Below are positions 46,791-58,154 of a stretch of 64,000 bases of DNA, one piece after another. Both the position numbers and the translations under genes were made by a program. The stretch covers positions 5,413,058 to 5,477,057 of the forward strand of contig SCHM01000003.1 of assembly GCA_004123355.1 (NCBI GenBank), written 5' to 3'. Below the pieces are notes generated by a model that was given only the letters and a program-made list of their open reading frames with translations, did not search any database and was not told the DNA's origin. This DNA comes from Amphirosellinia nigrospora (lineage: Eukaryota; Ascomycota; Sordariomycetes; Xylariales; Xylariaceae). Position 1 is the stretch's first letter; every line of letters starts with the position of its first letter.

Positions 46791-47806
46791 CTTGGCGTGG
46801 CGCACGAGAGAGGACTCTTTGCACTATCCCGTTAGCAAGGTCTGGTTCTATTCCTTCATTGGGTAGATCGTAGGTAGGGTAGAACTTGGAAAATAACAGA
46901 CATACTCTGTTTGAATGTCTTCTTACACAGGCCGCACCGATGCTCTACAGTGTTGTTCATCCCGATTTGACCCGACTCGGAGCACTACACCGCGAAGCCA
47001 TTCCGAAGTTTAAGATACGTAACTTACGCGTCTACTCGCGACTTCACGCGTTTCGGGCCTTTGATAACCATTCTCGCTTTTGTATACGAGAGTTGTCGTT
47101 GAGTCACTTGTGCTCGGAATCCCGGGTTCAATACTCATGTTCCCCTGTCAGAATCTGCTGACTCAGCAATTGCGTTGCCCTTGTATTGTAGATCATCGAC
47201 AGGGCGGGCGAATTTGACTAAGCTATGTTTGCTAGGACCCCTATTCCCTATTTAAGTAAGCCATTTAACCACCACTTTTTTGCGCCGTCTTGTATTAGAC
47301 TTGATACACCCTTTACTGAGACTAACATGTTCTTTAACCTCAAAATGAAGCTGGTGATAGTTTCAATAAGTTGTCTAGTTGAATGATATCTTATTATTTA
47401 TTTGATGTCCATTCATTTTAAGATCTAATTGCAGTAATACCTTACGTTGGGATCTTTCCAAGCCCCTTTAACCTACCCCGCTACCTCCTCAATGTATACA
47501 TCCAATAGTTTCAAGCCTAGATTACCTTTGTGGCAATGATTAGGCAGAGTATACGGCGAGCGATCTCGGGCGCATTGCATCGCGACTCCTCCTAGTATAA
47601 CTCTCGCCGCTTTACTTGTAAAATCGGCCCATGCAGTAGCTGGCCAATCGCTGCACTCGTATATCGTTACCCGTGCATGTGACCTCCCCGAAACGTAGCG
47701 ATGTACTATGATGGATAGGTTTGATCATATTGTATATGCTCATATCAATTTCGATTGTTTACGTCGTGATCTAACTAATTCGCAGAGTATTGCATAGATT
47801 CACATC
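46791..47806. other. Divergent promoter region, 1 kb
   Basis: Between the Zn2Cys6 gene (minus) and the DUF3445 gene (plus). A tRNA-like B box near 47127 was examined and rejected. Nothing else seen. Confidence 0.5.
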
Positions 47807-49391
47807 ATGGCGACTCTGACTTGGCCAGCACTGGCATTTATTCTGTCTATTATGACTTTTCTAACTCTGACATCATCCCGAAAAGATGTGATTCTTAGAA
47901 GACTTGGATTTGCGATGGGCTCAAGAACCCTTGAGAAGGAATCTCGTTCGAAACCCCTAGCGTCGTATACCTCTGACCTTGTGAAGTCTTTTCCGCCTTC
48001 GTTGAGATATTCTTTCAATGAGTTAGTACCAACTTTATCGCTTGCCCAGCAAAAAGTGCTGGATAATCTCTCTTTACGCAGGAGATATTTGAGCGCTCGC
48101 TGTTGAGGCTCGATGAAGACTATAACAAAGCGGACAACTCGAAGTATGTCTACTCCGGGTTCTCTATTCGAGAGATTAAAGCTCTGGGAGATTTCCCGGA
48201 TTATTCGGCCCTTTCAGGTGTCCCGATGCCGAGCCCATACCTAGATTTCGACATCGACAAGGCCAAACCGCGTCCGTATAGGCCATTCAGGTGGCCGTAT
48301 CACCAGACCATGTGTATTACAAGCAATTGAACCAGCCTACAGAACCGTTCGTATGCTAAGAAGTATGATACAGCTTTAACCAAGTGCGAACCCGACTTTT
48401 GGATCGAGCTAGAGCATACTTACAAAGAGCGCATCGCACAGCGTATGGAACTGTATGCAAATCACGGCGCAGATGTGTTGCAGTGGCTGCCAGGCTCTGA
48501 ACTGGCGTGTAAAGAGCTCATGGAGATGGCCATTCAGTTCCTCTGTGGCCGGTATCCTCAGTACTTCGTGTTATCGGAAGACAAGCTTTGGCTCGAAAAT
48601 AAGATCTTGGGCACCAGAACGAACATACGGGAGGAGCATCCCCTTTTGGTCATTCTGAATCACATACCCGAGGACTTCGCCATCACGCTGCGCGATCCAG
48701 CTACCGGGCACTACGTTTTCCGTGCGGGTATAATCTGCTCGTCTCTCGGTTGGAACTTGGCGGCTAAGATCGGTCTTAAGCTGCATGAGATTCACGGGCC
48801 CGTTCCAGACTATAAAGAGAAGATGCAGTTCAGTATGGATCGGTAGTGTTTCCCTATCTCCGGAGAGCGGGAATCGCCGAATCGCCTCCCGACGCTAACG
48901 GCCTTCGCAGATTTTTCTCCAAAATGCCGACCAATAAACCTATCCAGCGGGGATCTTGGGATCTGGCGGTAGACCAACCTCTCTACATGCCACCAGGAGA
49001 TCCGCACGGGTCCCATCGAAATTTTCAAGATAAGAATCTCAAGCGCTCACGACTGCATCTACGTGTGGACTGGCAGACGTTACGACGGATGCCAATCTCA
49101 GGGGGCATCGTATTCAATTTTAAGGCGCTGTTCACGCCGATTGAGGAGTTTCGGGACGAGGCCTACATTCCGAGTCTGATCCTCAAGATCATGAGGAATG
49201 GCAAGGAGAACATGTTGAAGTATAAAAACTTGTGGCATGTCGAGCACGTTCTTGTTCCGACTCTGGTGGAATATGAATCGGAACAGAAAGCATTGGGGTT
49301 GATGAGAAAGGATTGGGAAGTCCAAACCCTGAATGAGAGTCCTTGGTTTCCTGGTTGGGAGGAGAAATGGCATAGACAGCAGGGGTTTTGA
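47807..49391 (+). CDS. DUF3445 haem-dependent oxidative N-demethylase-like protein
   Basis: About 480 residues in exons 47807-48313, 48374-48842 and 48911-49391; both introns join in phase (TM-SLTKCEPDFW and MDR-FFSKM). A hydrophobic N-terminal helix (LTWPALAFILSIMTFLTL) suggests a membrane anchor, as in many fungal members. Family signatures: KPRPYRPFRWPYHQTM, DVLQWLPGSEL, FVLSEDKLWLENKIL, EDFAITLRDPATG and DWQTLRRMPISGGIVFNFKALFTP. Bacterial relatives (HODM) use haem to remove methyl groups from dimethylamine with NADPH-linked partners. The frame slips once near 48075: one T short in a TTT run before ACGCAGGAGATA, after which EIFERSLLRLDEDYNK follows. The fungal substrate is not known. Confidence 0.8.
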
Positions 49392-49579
49392 AGATTAAAC
49401 TATGCGATCAACCTTTCTTAATGCGAGATATCACTCAGAGCATGCATGGGAGAAGAGATAGAGGGTGCCGGTGCCCTCAAAAGACTAATGGTGGCTTCGT
49501 CACGCTGGGTCTAGCTGATGATAACGAGAGTTTTGATATCATTCCTTATGTAGGCGGTAGCAGCCGAGTCAAGAAACCT

Positions 49580-52500
49580 TTAAAATAGCGAACCCTCAAT
49601 AACGACTCCTATCTCCGGCGTCTGACCTGTCTCGGTGTTTGGTATCAGCCCTCGGTGAAGGTCTGAGCCTCGTGAGATTCGTGTGACTTCGTTGGTCTCA
49701 TATTCTGAATCTGTCGAGCTGGATTCGTGTGACAGTAGGTGGATTAGATGCTTCTGTCTTTGACGCCGCTTTCTATTCGATGTCTTCGAAAACGGCGTAG
49801 ATGGTTCCCGAGAAGCTGCTCTCATTGGACCAAGCCTTTTTCCGTAGTTGATCTGAACCTCCTTTACTGCATTCCTTAGGGTTTTAATGGAAGGAATCAA
49901 AGGGGGGTCATCGCTATGCACGCCATGGCACTCCCATGTGAGGTCTTGCTCGTGTCTTGAAAATTGACTCATCAATTCAATGGCCTCTGCTATTTTTAGA
50001 CGTGAACTTGTGTGGCTGTCGTTATATAAAGTGGTTGAGAATTGACGACAACAATCTTGGAGAGCTGCTGCGAGCGGCCCGTAGCGTAGTAGTGCAGGCC
50101 AACTGACTAATAGATTTGATGAGATACTTAGTAAATTGTTCATCGCTTCGGTGAGACCTTCTTGACAAACATATTCGAAATACTTGGAAGATACCGTCTT
50201 CAGTGCCCTGTCCCAAGGCCAATGGTTCAGCTGTTCCATGAGGGGAGGGTGGACGCTCGTTTCAAAGATCATGAGATGAGGTAGTGTCTCATCCTCAGGT
50301 AGCGCCGTCAACACAAACTCAAGGAGATACTTTTTTTCAAGATAATTTGCCATGCCCCTCACAGTAACATCTAGGCTCTCGTTGCCTGCTGTCGGTACTG
50401 GACAATATGTCGTACTACTTTTGGGTAGCACCAATTCCAGATACGTCTGCATCGACTTTCGAACCAAGTTCTCGGCCTCAACTTGTGTAAAACCAAGCGC
50501 ACCAGACTCATTCTTATCGTGTAGGAAATCTTTTACAGTACGATGAAGCAATTGTACTGTGAAGTGCGGACTGATCTCGGTGTCTTCACGGAAGTTCAAT
50601 CCAGAGTCCCGATTTTCGGGGATGATAACCTCGAGAAATGGGCCGCATCTTACTCGCAACTGACGATAGAACGCAAGCCAGGATTTCGCATGAATTCGGA
50701 GGGAACTATGAGCAATCGGGTCAACATTGGATTGAATGACAGGTTGGGGAGGAATACAGAGCGCCTCGAATAGTTCATTCAGCACCAACGGTCGAATAGA
50801 ATTAGCCCCGACTACCCACATAAGTGCAATCCTCGTGCGTTTGAGTTCATGAGGGGAATAATGGGACTCTAAGTCCTTCAGGATGAGCTTGTAAAAGTCG
50901 ACTAGACCTCGAGGCAGCGCCTTAAGTTCGGATTCGAGAAGTTCCAAGCTGTAGAACCCACCCCTAATCTTCCAAATAAGGGCTTGGGTGGCGAGTACAA
51001 CCCAGAGTATTACTCCTTCGGCATTTTCAACGAGATACTCGCGCATCCTACCCATGACTTCGGACTCATTCTGAGTCATATCCACGGGGTACCTGCTATA
51101 ATTCATATCGCTCTCGTCCTCCTCCGACTCATATATGCTCATAGCCGATGTTATGTTATTTATTGCGCTGTCCACTAATGTTGTAATATCACCCACGTTT
51201 TCTTTTTCGAGTCGAATGCGGGACAACATGGCATTTTTTGAGTACTTGTGCAGAGCTCGATCAATATCTGCCGTGTACCGGCTTAATACAATGAATCGTA
51301 TTCTTGATCCTTGGGCACAGCAAATGTCTGCTATAAGCGATATTATACGGCCTCTAAGGTCGTAAGTTCCGTCACTGTCTTCGGACTCGTCCATGGCATC
51401 AACAATGCAGAAAGCGGGTAGGCTATTTGCTGCCAGTTCTTTCAAAATATTCTCGTAGTCCTCGAAGTTCCATTCGCAGTGATCTTCTTTCTTCTTTCGA
51501 TAGACAGCAGCATAGTGATGAAATGCATGCCGATTCTGCTCCAGAATCTGGCTTAGTATGGACCGCAAGAAAGCAACATGTGACTTGTTCACGCTGCCAT
51601 GCCGAGTGCTAAAAAACCAGTCGCTAATAGGCGGAAGTGGAACTCCTTGGAGGGCCAATCCGCCCAGCTGACTGAGTTTAGAGCGGATTGTTTTCGCTAG
51701 AACTGATTTGCCACTGCCGGCTTTCCCTTCAATCCATAGAATTCCTGAAGAGCGCCGATGCCAGGAGCAGAACGCTGGATTCGACCAAATCCAGTCGTTG
51801 GTGCCTTTGTCTGCAGCTGCTACTTCATCACGTCGCAGAAACTGCCCTTCAAATGCCAATTCGTTAAGGCATTCTAGACAGCATTAGCTATGGTAGGCGA
51901 GATCATTCAGAGACCAGCTAGGTATTATACTGACCATGACGCTCTGTATCTCGACTTAAGATCTGAGTAGGGCTAAATAGCGGTAGTATGGGGGAGTCCT
52001 TCGCGGCACTCGCAATTACTTGGACAGAGGCAATAGCACTCCCTTGATATAGCTCTGAAAGAAATTTTACCGATTGGGTGTGCGCATATTGGGTCAGCCA
52101 CTGAGCCTGGAAAATAGCGATAACGATTGGAGTGCTATGCTGCTTTAGTAGTAACCGAAGAAACTTTTGCAATTGACCAGGTCCTGGTGCGCGCTTGAAT
52201 GAAGGGGCATCATATTCGTGAACTTTGGTCCACTCAGGTAATTGGTTCATTCCCTTTGGCTGCCAAAGTAGAAGCTGTGAGATGAATGACCAAAGGAAGG
52301 CCTCGAACGGTGATAGATCCTCGTCTTCCGGTGTAATCTCGGAAGCAACGTAACAGAGGAGGGTGTTGCCATTTTGGCGAACATGCTTTCTGCTTAGCCT
52401 ATCCGGAATCCCTTCTCTAGAAGCTTTAGAGGACTTAGTTAGTTCGTTCTTCTCAACTAGGCGGCGGAGTTTTAAACGCTTTGATCGGTAGAGGTTTTTC

Positions 52501-54140
52501 CTCCTCTCGTCGTCTGTCTCGAGAGCTCTGAGTAAAGTGAGGGGAATCTCTTCATACTCCATACAGAGATAACTTTCATCGTCAACATCTGCATCACATT
52601 CTTGGACCTGGTACCAAATACACCTCTCAACACCACTAACAAATTGGTTAAAAGGTAATGTGTTAGATAGATCTAGAGGGACTTCCGGGAAACTTATGAT
52701 AGCTTCCGTCATAGTTGCTCCCCATTGTGTCAACAACGTATTTTTATCCGCCCTTGAGAATAGACAAGTTTGAAGAGTCTCAGGTACGGATTTCAAGGCC
52801 AATCGAAGCAAAAAAGATTTCCCTAGAAGGTGTGAATAATTTGTACAAAACTATTATCGCGGCGGGGGCTTACATTCACCTTCATGGCGGTTTGAGAGCA
52901 TGCAACTATTTGGTGGAGGGATCCCAACCTCAGGGCAGACCCCTGGAATAAACCTGGTTTGGCTTTGTCGATCGGTCGGAGTAAAGCTTTCTAAGACGGC
53001 TTTCGTGACCGCGGCTGCTGTTGCAGCGGCATAATCTTGCCAGCCTTTATTTTTGTGGCTGTCTGCGTAATCGCATACACCCTTAACAACTAAGCAAGGG
53101 ATTTCGTCACATAATCCAGCCCCTTCCATCTCGAAAGCGATGACGTGCGTCTTTTGAATAATTATATCTCTGTCCTCTCCAGACTTCATGACGGTGTCTC
53201 CGGATGCAACACGGCCTATAAAGATGGCCGGTGTCGGGGTGTCCTTGGTTTCGTTATTCTCTTCTATTCGTCTTGCCTCGATTCTCTGTCTTGGCACAAG
53301 AGCTGCATTGGAGCATGCGGTATCGGTGCAAAGAGATGATAGTGCTCTTTCGCAGACTGGACTGGAAGATTGTCGCCACTGGCTACAACAGCAGTCGAAC
53401 AATCCATAGTGTCGATGCCGGTAACTGGAAACAAACAACTTGTCTTCTGTGGCTCCGGGATATTTGTATGGTCGACGATTTCTTCGAATTGCTTCTTTCC
53501 TGAATGCCGAGAAGAAAAGAGTAAGAGCGTTGTTGAAGACGTTCGATGCCAAATTGTGTGCTTAGTGTTGCTAGAATGCCACGAATTTCGGAATTTGGTC
53601 GACTTAGCCGGTCACTGTGAGCCTCACGCGTTGCAAAGTGATCAGGATAACGTCGGCCAAAGTCGTATTGAATGACATCATTGGCAATAATGACGTCTCC
53701 AAGCAAAATCTCGTCACCGCGCTGGGTCTTGGGCGCGCCGCCACAGATGCCAGTGAGTAGGGCCACTCTAATACTAGGAAAGCTCACTCGCAAGCCCGCT
53801 GCGGCGCTCGCAGCATTAACTTTCCCCATGCCCGGAAGTAATGCGACGACGACATTATGCTTTCCGATGCGCCCTATTGTGTAAGTGTTCCTGTCGCCAA
53901 CGGCCTTTCGACTGTTTGGCCGCATTCGTCCCAGTATGCGTCGATGAGGAGAGACAGAGCATCGTATTCAAGTGGGAGTGCGCAGACAATAGCGATCTCG
54001 ATATCTGCCCGGCATTGAGGCCGTTGCTGTGGGTAAACGGCAGTATTATCATAACGAAGCTGGCTGTCAGCATCATATTGCATAGATTGGCTCTCTACGC
54101 TAGGGGGCCGAAGCAACGGCTCCTGTGAGATAGAAAGCAT
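49580..54140 (-). CDS. PNP-NACHT NOD-like receptor (STAND NTPase)
   Basis: Large NLR of roughly 1,450 residues. The first ATG is at 54140. Domain 1 (to about 52880) is a nucleoside-phosphorylase-type sensor: AIVCALPLEYDAL, NVVVALLPGMGKVNAASAA, LLTGICGGAP, GDVIIANDVIQYDFG, FEMEGAGL, VKGVCDYADSHKNKGWQDYAAA. Intron 52823-52879 leads to a 290-residue middle module without a P-loop, and intron 51874-51934 leads to the NACHT domain with Walker A GKAGSGKS (about 51727) and Walker B-like AFCIVDAMDE. After the winged-helix-like part (ALMWVVGANSIRPLVLNELFEAL) there is only a helical tail; no ankyrin, TPR or WD repeats are visible. Breaks near 53905, about 53500 and about 53280 in domain 1; the first two are one A short, the last also looks like a one-base slip. 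Fungal PNP-NACHT proteins are linked to allorecognition and cell death (family knowledge). Confidence 0.82.
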
Positions 54141-56188
54141 TTGAGGAAAACTTGAGAGCGGTTGTAGACAGATAGAAAACACGTAGGTGGTTCTCAATCT
54201 AGATAGTCTTACCGGAACTAGCCTCTATTCATTGCCCGCTCGCCCCTTGTCAACTTAACAAGTCAGCCCATAGGCGTAAGAGCTGACGGTCTTGCATAGC
54301 CCGACTAAGCCACGCCGTATAATGAGACTGCAATTAGCGGATTAGGTGGTTACTATGGAAAAGATGCAGATATGTAGCATAAGATGGGGCGCCCAGTCAT
54401 TATTTGGCATAATATAGACCTCCATTCACATGGGAATCGACCGAAGTATAAATGCATTCTTCCCGGTCTCTCTATCGCTTTTTGGGGCCACAAGATACAC
54501 CTGTCATATCGGTTAGTTGAGTTTACTACACAAATAATCATCCATTCTTGTGCAAGCAATCCAACCTAATTAATATTTATCGCGAGCAATATAGTCAGCG
54601 CACAGGGTTGCTGAGTGCGCCGTGGCCGTGCCGGGGCGCCGGATAGGCCTACCGACGCATCGGCACCGGCCGCCGCCACTAGGGTCACCTCAGCCTTAGT
54701 GTACAGTTTTCAATGCAGTGTCTTCATGCCCGTTACCAGAGAAAAGAGGATTGACAGAGTATACCTATTGATTAAGTAGGTATGTATAAGAGATGGAGGT
54801 CTGCTACAGGGGAGTCCCACAGCAATTTTCATGTAGTCCGTGCAATACGTTCTTTCCTACATAGTTGAGTAGTACCTGCCCACTACCAGCTGCGTCCAAC
54901 CCTTGCCGTTGGCCGTGTCGCTAATCTTGCTCAATGGCTTATACCTAAACTGAACATCCCCTTGTTATGCAGCCATTGCCGTCTTAATCCGTTGTGCACT
55001 GCCCCGCTTCCTCATAGGTATCGATTCTTGTTGTCGCTGTCAGAAAGCCACAATGTCCAAGCCACAGTATTGCGGGAACAAAGAGATCATCTGTATATAG
55101 CCCAAGTTACGTCTACGAAGGTAGATTTAGAGACCTTCGCGCAACAACAAGTATAGATGACCTACCCCATATATCACAGGGTCCTAATGGTCGCTATTCG
55201 GAGAAATAAAACACAAAGGAGGGGGGAGAACCCAGGAATATGTGGCTCCAACAACTATCTAAAACTTACTTAGCGTGGGGAGATAAGTTATCTCACCCGC
55301 TCTAGTCACAAACACAGTATTTCCGGCATTAGTACAATTGCTTCGGCCCATGTGACCTATGTTACAAGTAAGTCATTGGAGGTTTGGATACTTTGCTAAG
55401 TCGCAGGACTCGTGCACATAATGCTACGTATCTATAGACCATCCATAACTATACTGTGACGTCTAAGATGGCTGTTGTAATGGTTTTAGAGCAACATCGA
55501 CTTTAGTTCATACTTAGTGCTCGTCATCTAGAAACGCGAGGGAGTCCCAAAAAAAAAAACCAGGTAATTTATATTAGACACGTAGTTACGTTCCGTTAGA
55601 CGGTGACGTTGGGGTTTAATATGTGTTGGCTGCGGAGCCCTTGCATCCAGACACAGTGTTGGGTAACATGGTCGGCTGAATAGGCTGGTTTTGAGCACGT
55701 TTGAGTTTATTATGCACGATATCGGTGAAGCTGGTACTCGGCCTCGTCTCATAATCCTGCTCGCCCAGCTTAGAATATGCACATTACATATTACCCAAGT
55801 TCGAGAAGTATTCGCGGTAGGAAATTAGAGCCCATGTCGGAATGAATGTCGTATGTAAATTGATTCGTGTTATATTTACGCCGTGCTGAAAGCTTACGCA
55901 AATATAAATCCCCGGAACTTCACTTTCTTGTACCATTTCTGTAAAGCCGTAGAACCTAAAATTCCCCGTAAAACCCATATAACGATAATATCAAATTATT
56001 TAAGTAGAGACATGATTTAACTAATAATACTATTCTCCTTTGCCCTCATGACACGCTAACGAACTCGACATCATTAAAAGGTGCTTGAGTAACAGTAACT
56101 TCGTCGATCTTCTTCCCGAATCTACAGACATATTTTACACGTGGCTCAGTTTGTATGCTTGAGAAGGAAATCAATTGCATTGGGGAAC
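54141..56188. other. Divergent promoter region, 2 kb
   Basis: Between the NLR gene and the opine-dehydrogenase-like gene. AT-rich with only short frames; no RNA or repeat recognised. Confidence 0.5.
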
Positions 56189-57478
56189 ATGATTACTTCC
56201 GTCTCGATCGTTGGCGCCGGTAATTGCGGCTGTGCGTTTGCTGCCGATCTCGAAGATCGTGGTATACGGGCTCTCCTATACGCCCACCCCGATCATAGTA
56301 CCAATGTCGACGCAATTCGCGAGAAGGGCTTTCTGGACTCGATCGGCATAGTGAAGGGTCGTTTCCATCCAACAGTTAGTACCAATATGGGAGAAGCCCT
56401 TCGATTCTCGAATGTAGTTATCATCGCCGTCCCGTCCTACGCCCAGGACAATATCTTGTCAGAGCTGGAGAAATTCGACGTCAGTAACCACATAATCATC
56501 GCGGCAAGCGGTAACTTCTTCACACTTGTTGCCTGCAAACGAATACGAGCTCGTTACCTTCTAGAGACAAGTGCCTCCCCATATGGATCGCGTATGATTG
56601 ACGGAACGCAACGCGAAAAGCAGCAGCTGGCAGAGTCATCATGGTACGGCATCAACGTGTTTGGCTTCAAGACGGTGATGCCAATCGGTTCGTTGCCCAC
56701 CAATATAGATGCAGACCTCCGTACGGACGTAGGCGTCATATTCCCTGGGTCGCTCCAGTGGTGCAGCAATGTTATTGAAGCTGCCTTTTACAATTTCGTA
56801 AGCAACTCTCAAAAATGTCTTTTTGCTCAAAATAGAAATGGCTGACTTCAATCAGAACGGCGTGCTTCACCCCATCACAGCGGTCATGAACGCTGGTTGG
56901 ATAGAAACACAAAAGGTGACTTCTACTTCTATCAAGAAGGCATGACGCCCTCCGTCACCAAGATCATGCAAGCAATCGACAACGAAAGAGTGGTAATTGC
57001 CAATGAGTACGGAGCCCAGGTGACTTCCTGCTTGAAGCAGATGAATACCTATTATGGGTTAAACCACGGATCATTAAGCGAGTTTGCAAAGGGATCTACG
57101 TTACACAGTACGATGAAGCTGTGTCCAACCAGCATGCAGCACCGATATCTAGTTGAGGACTTGCCTTACGTCTTGGTGCCCTGGTATGAATTAGGTCTCA
57201 AGGCGGGAAAGCAGTCTCCTTTCATCAAATCGCTCATTCTCTGGTCCTCGATGATAAATAATACGGACTATCTAGGAGTTGGGCGGAATATCAAGGCACT
57301 AGGTTTTACTGATTGGACGCTGGATGAGATTTGTGATATGGTCACAGCCACTTCTGATACTCTGGCGACTGAGCTGTTGCGATACACCGAGCAGGGTCAC
57401 ACATTCACACAGAATGAGACATTGCCGATGCAACACAGGACTAGACACAACTTGAGAGTCGACCGCCCAAAGTTGTAA
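56189..57478 (+). CDS. Opine dehydrogenase (octopine/nopaline DH) family protein
   Basis: About 410 residues in exons 56189-56797 and 56856-57478 (58-bp intron, phase 0). The first true ATG is 56189, directly before the Rossmann motif VSIVGAGNCGCAFAADL. Other family features: VVIIAVPSYAQDNIL, ETSASPYGSR, FPGSLQWCSNVIEAAFYNF, and the octopine-DH C-terminal domain starting NGVLHPITAVMNAGWIE, which carries the His-Pro and Asn of the substrate site. The frame slips once near 56917 (one A short in an A4 run: ETQ then KGDFYFYQEGM). The family reductively joins an amino acid to a 2-oxo acid with NAD(P)H; some fungal members serve metallophore-like or unknown products. The substrate here is unknown. 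It neighbours the NLR and PR-like genes. Confidence 0.82.
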
Positions 57479-58154
57479 AATAAAGTAACAAGTTACTCAT
57501 TGAAAGTTTTCGTATATAGAAGTATGTTTTCTGAGGAGTTCAGTCACTTGTGCTAGAATAAGTTTCTTGTGGGCCTTGCCAAAGATAGATATGTTCTGGA
57601 AGCGACTGGAAATTCCACAGAGAGTATCTAATTTATAAAGATAATACCAATAGTATTTCAGGAGAAGAAAAAGAGAAGGAGGGGAAAGGTAAATAATAAC
57701 CTTCGAGGGAATTAAACCCCCAGACTTAAGGATACAGATGACCAATCTCCCGTTAGCCCATTACCCAAATAAGGCCAATAGTCATTACTATTGAAATATC
57801 TTACGTAAGTGACACTTGTAGATAGAAAGGCAGGTATTGGGCGACTCATTTGCTTTAGCTAAAGTAAGGTTTAGAGCCAAATGAGATGAGGAGAAATGAG
57901 GATATTCGGATATTTCTCACTTGGTTGAATAGGGGCTAAGTACTTCATGGCCCTCTTCGTCCAGGTTTCTACAATAGAGAAAGGTCCATAGATAAACCTC
58001 GAGAAATATGTATGATATTGTGTACTTAATGAAAAGACCTGCCAACGGGTCTATATATCTATCAATCTAGATCACCTGTTAACCTACCGCCATAAGTCCA
58101 ATCTAAGAGCTATCCAAATCCCAAAACGAAAACTAATACTCAACAGAAATACAT
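57479..58154. other. Intergenic, 0.68 kb, AT-rich
   Basis: Convergent 3' flanks of the opine-dehydrogenase-like and thaumatin-like genes. Nothing else seen. Confidence 0.55.

Noticed and set aside
47090-47165. Possible tRNA (GGTTCAA-type B box near 47127)
   Set aside because: No A box at the proper distance and no cloverleaf stems.
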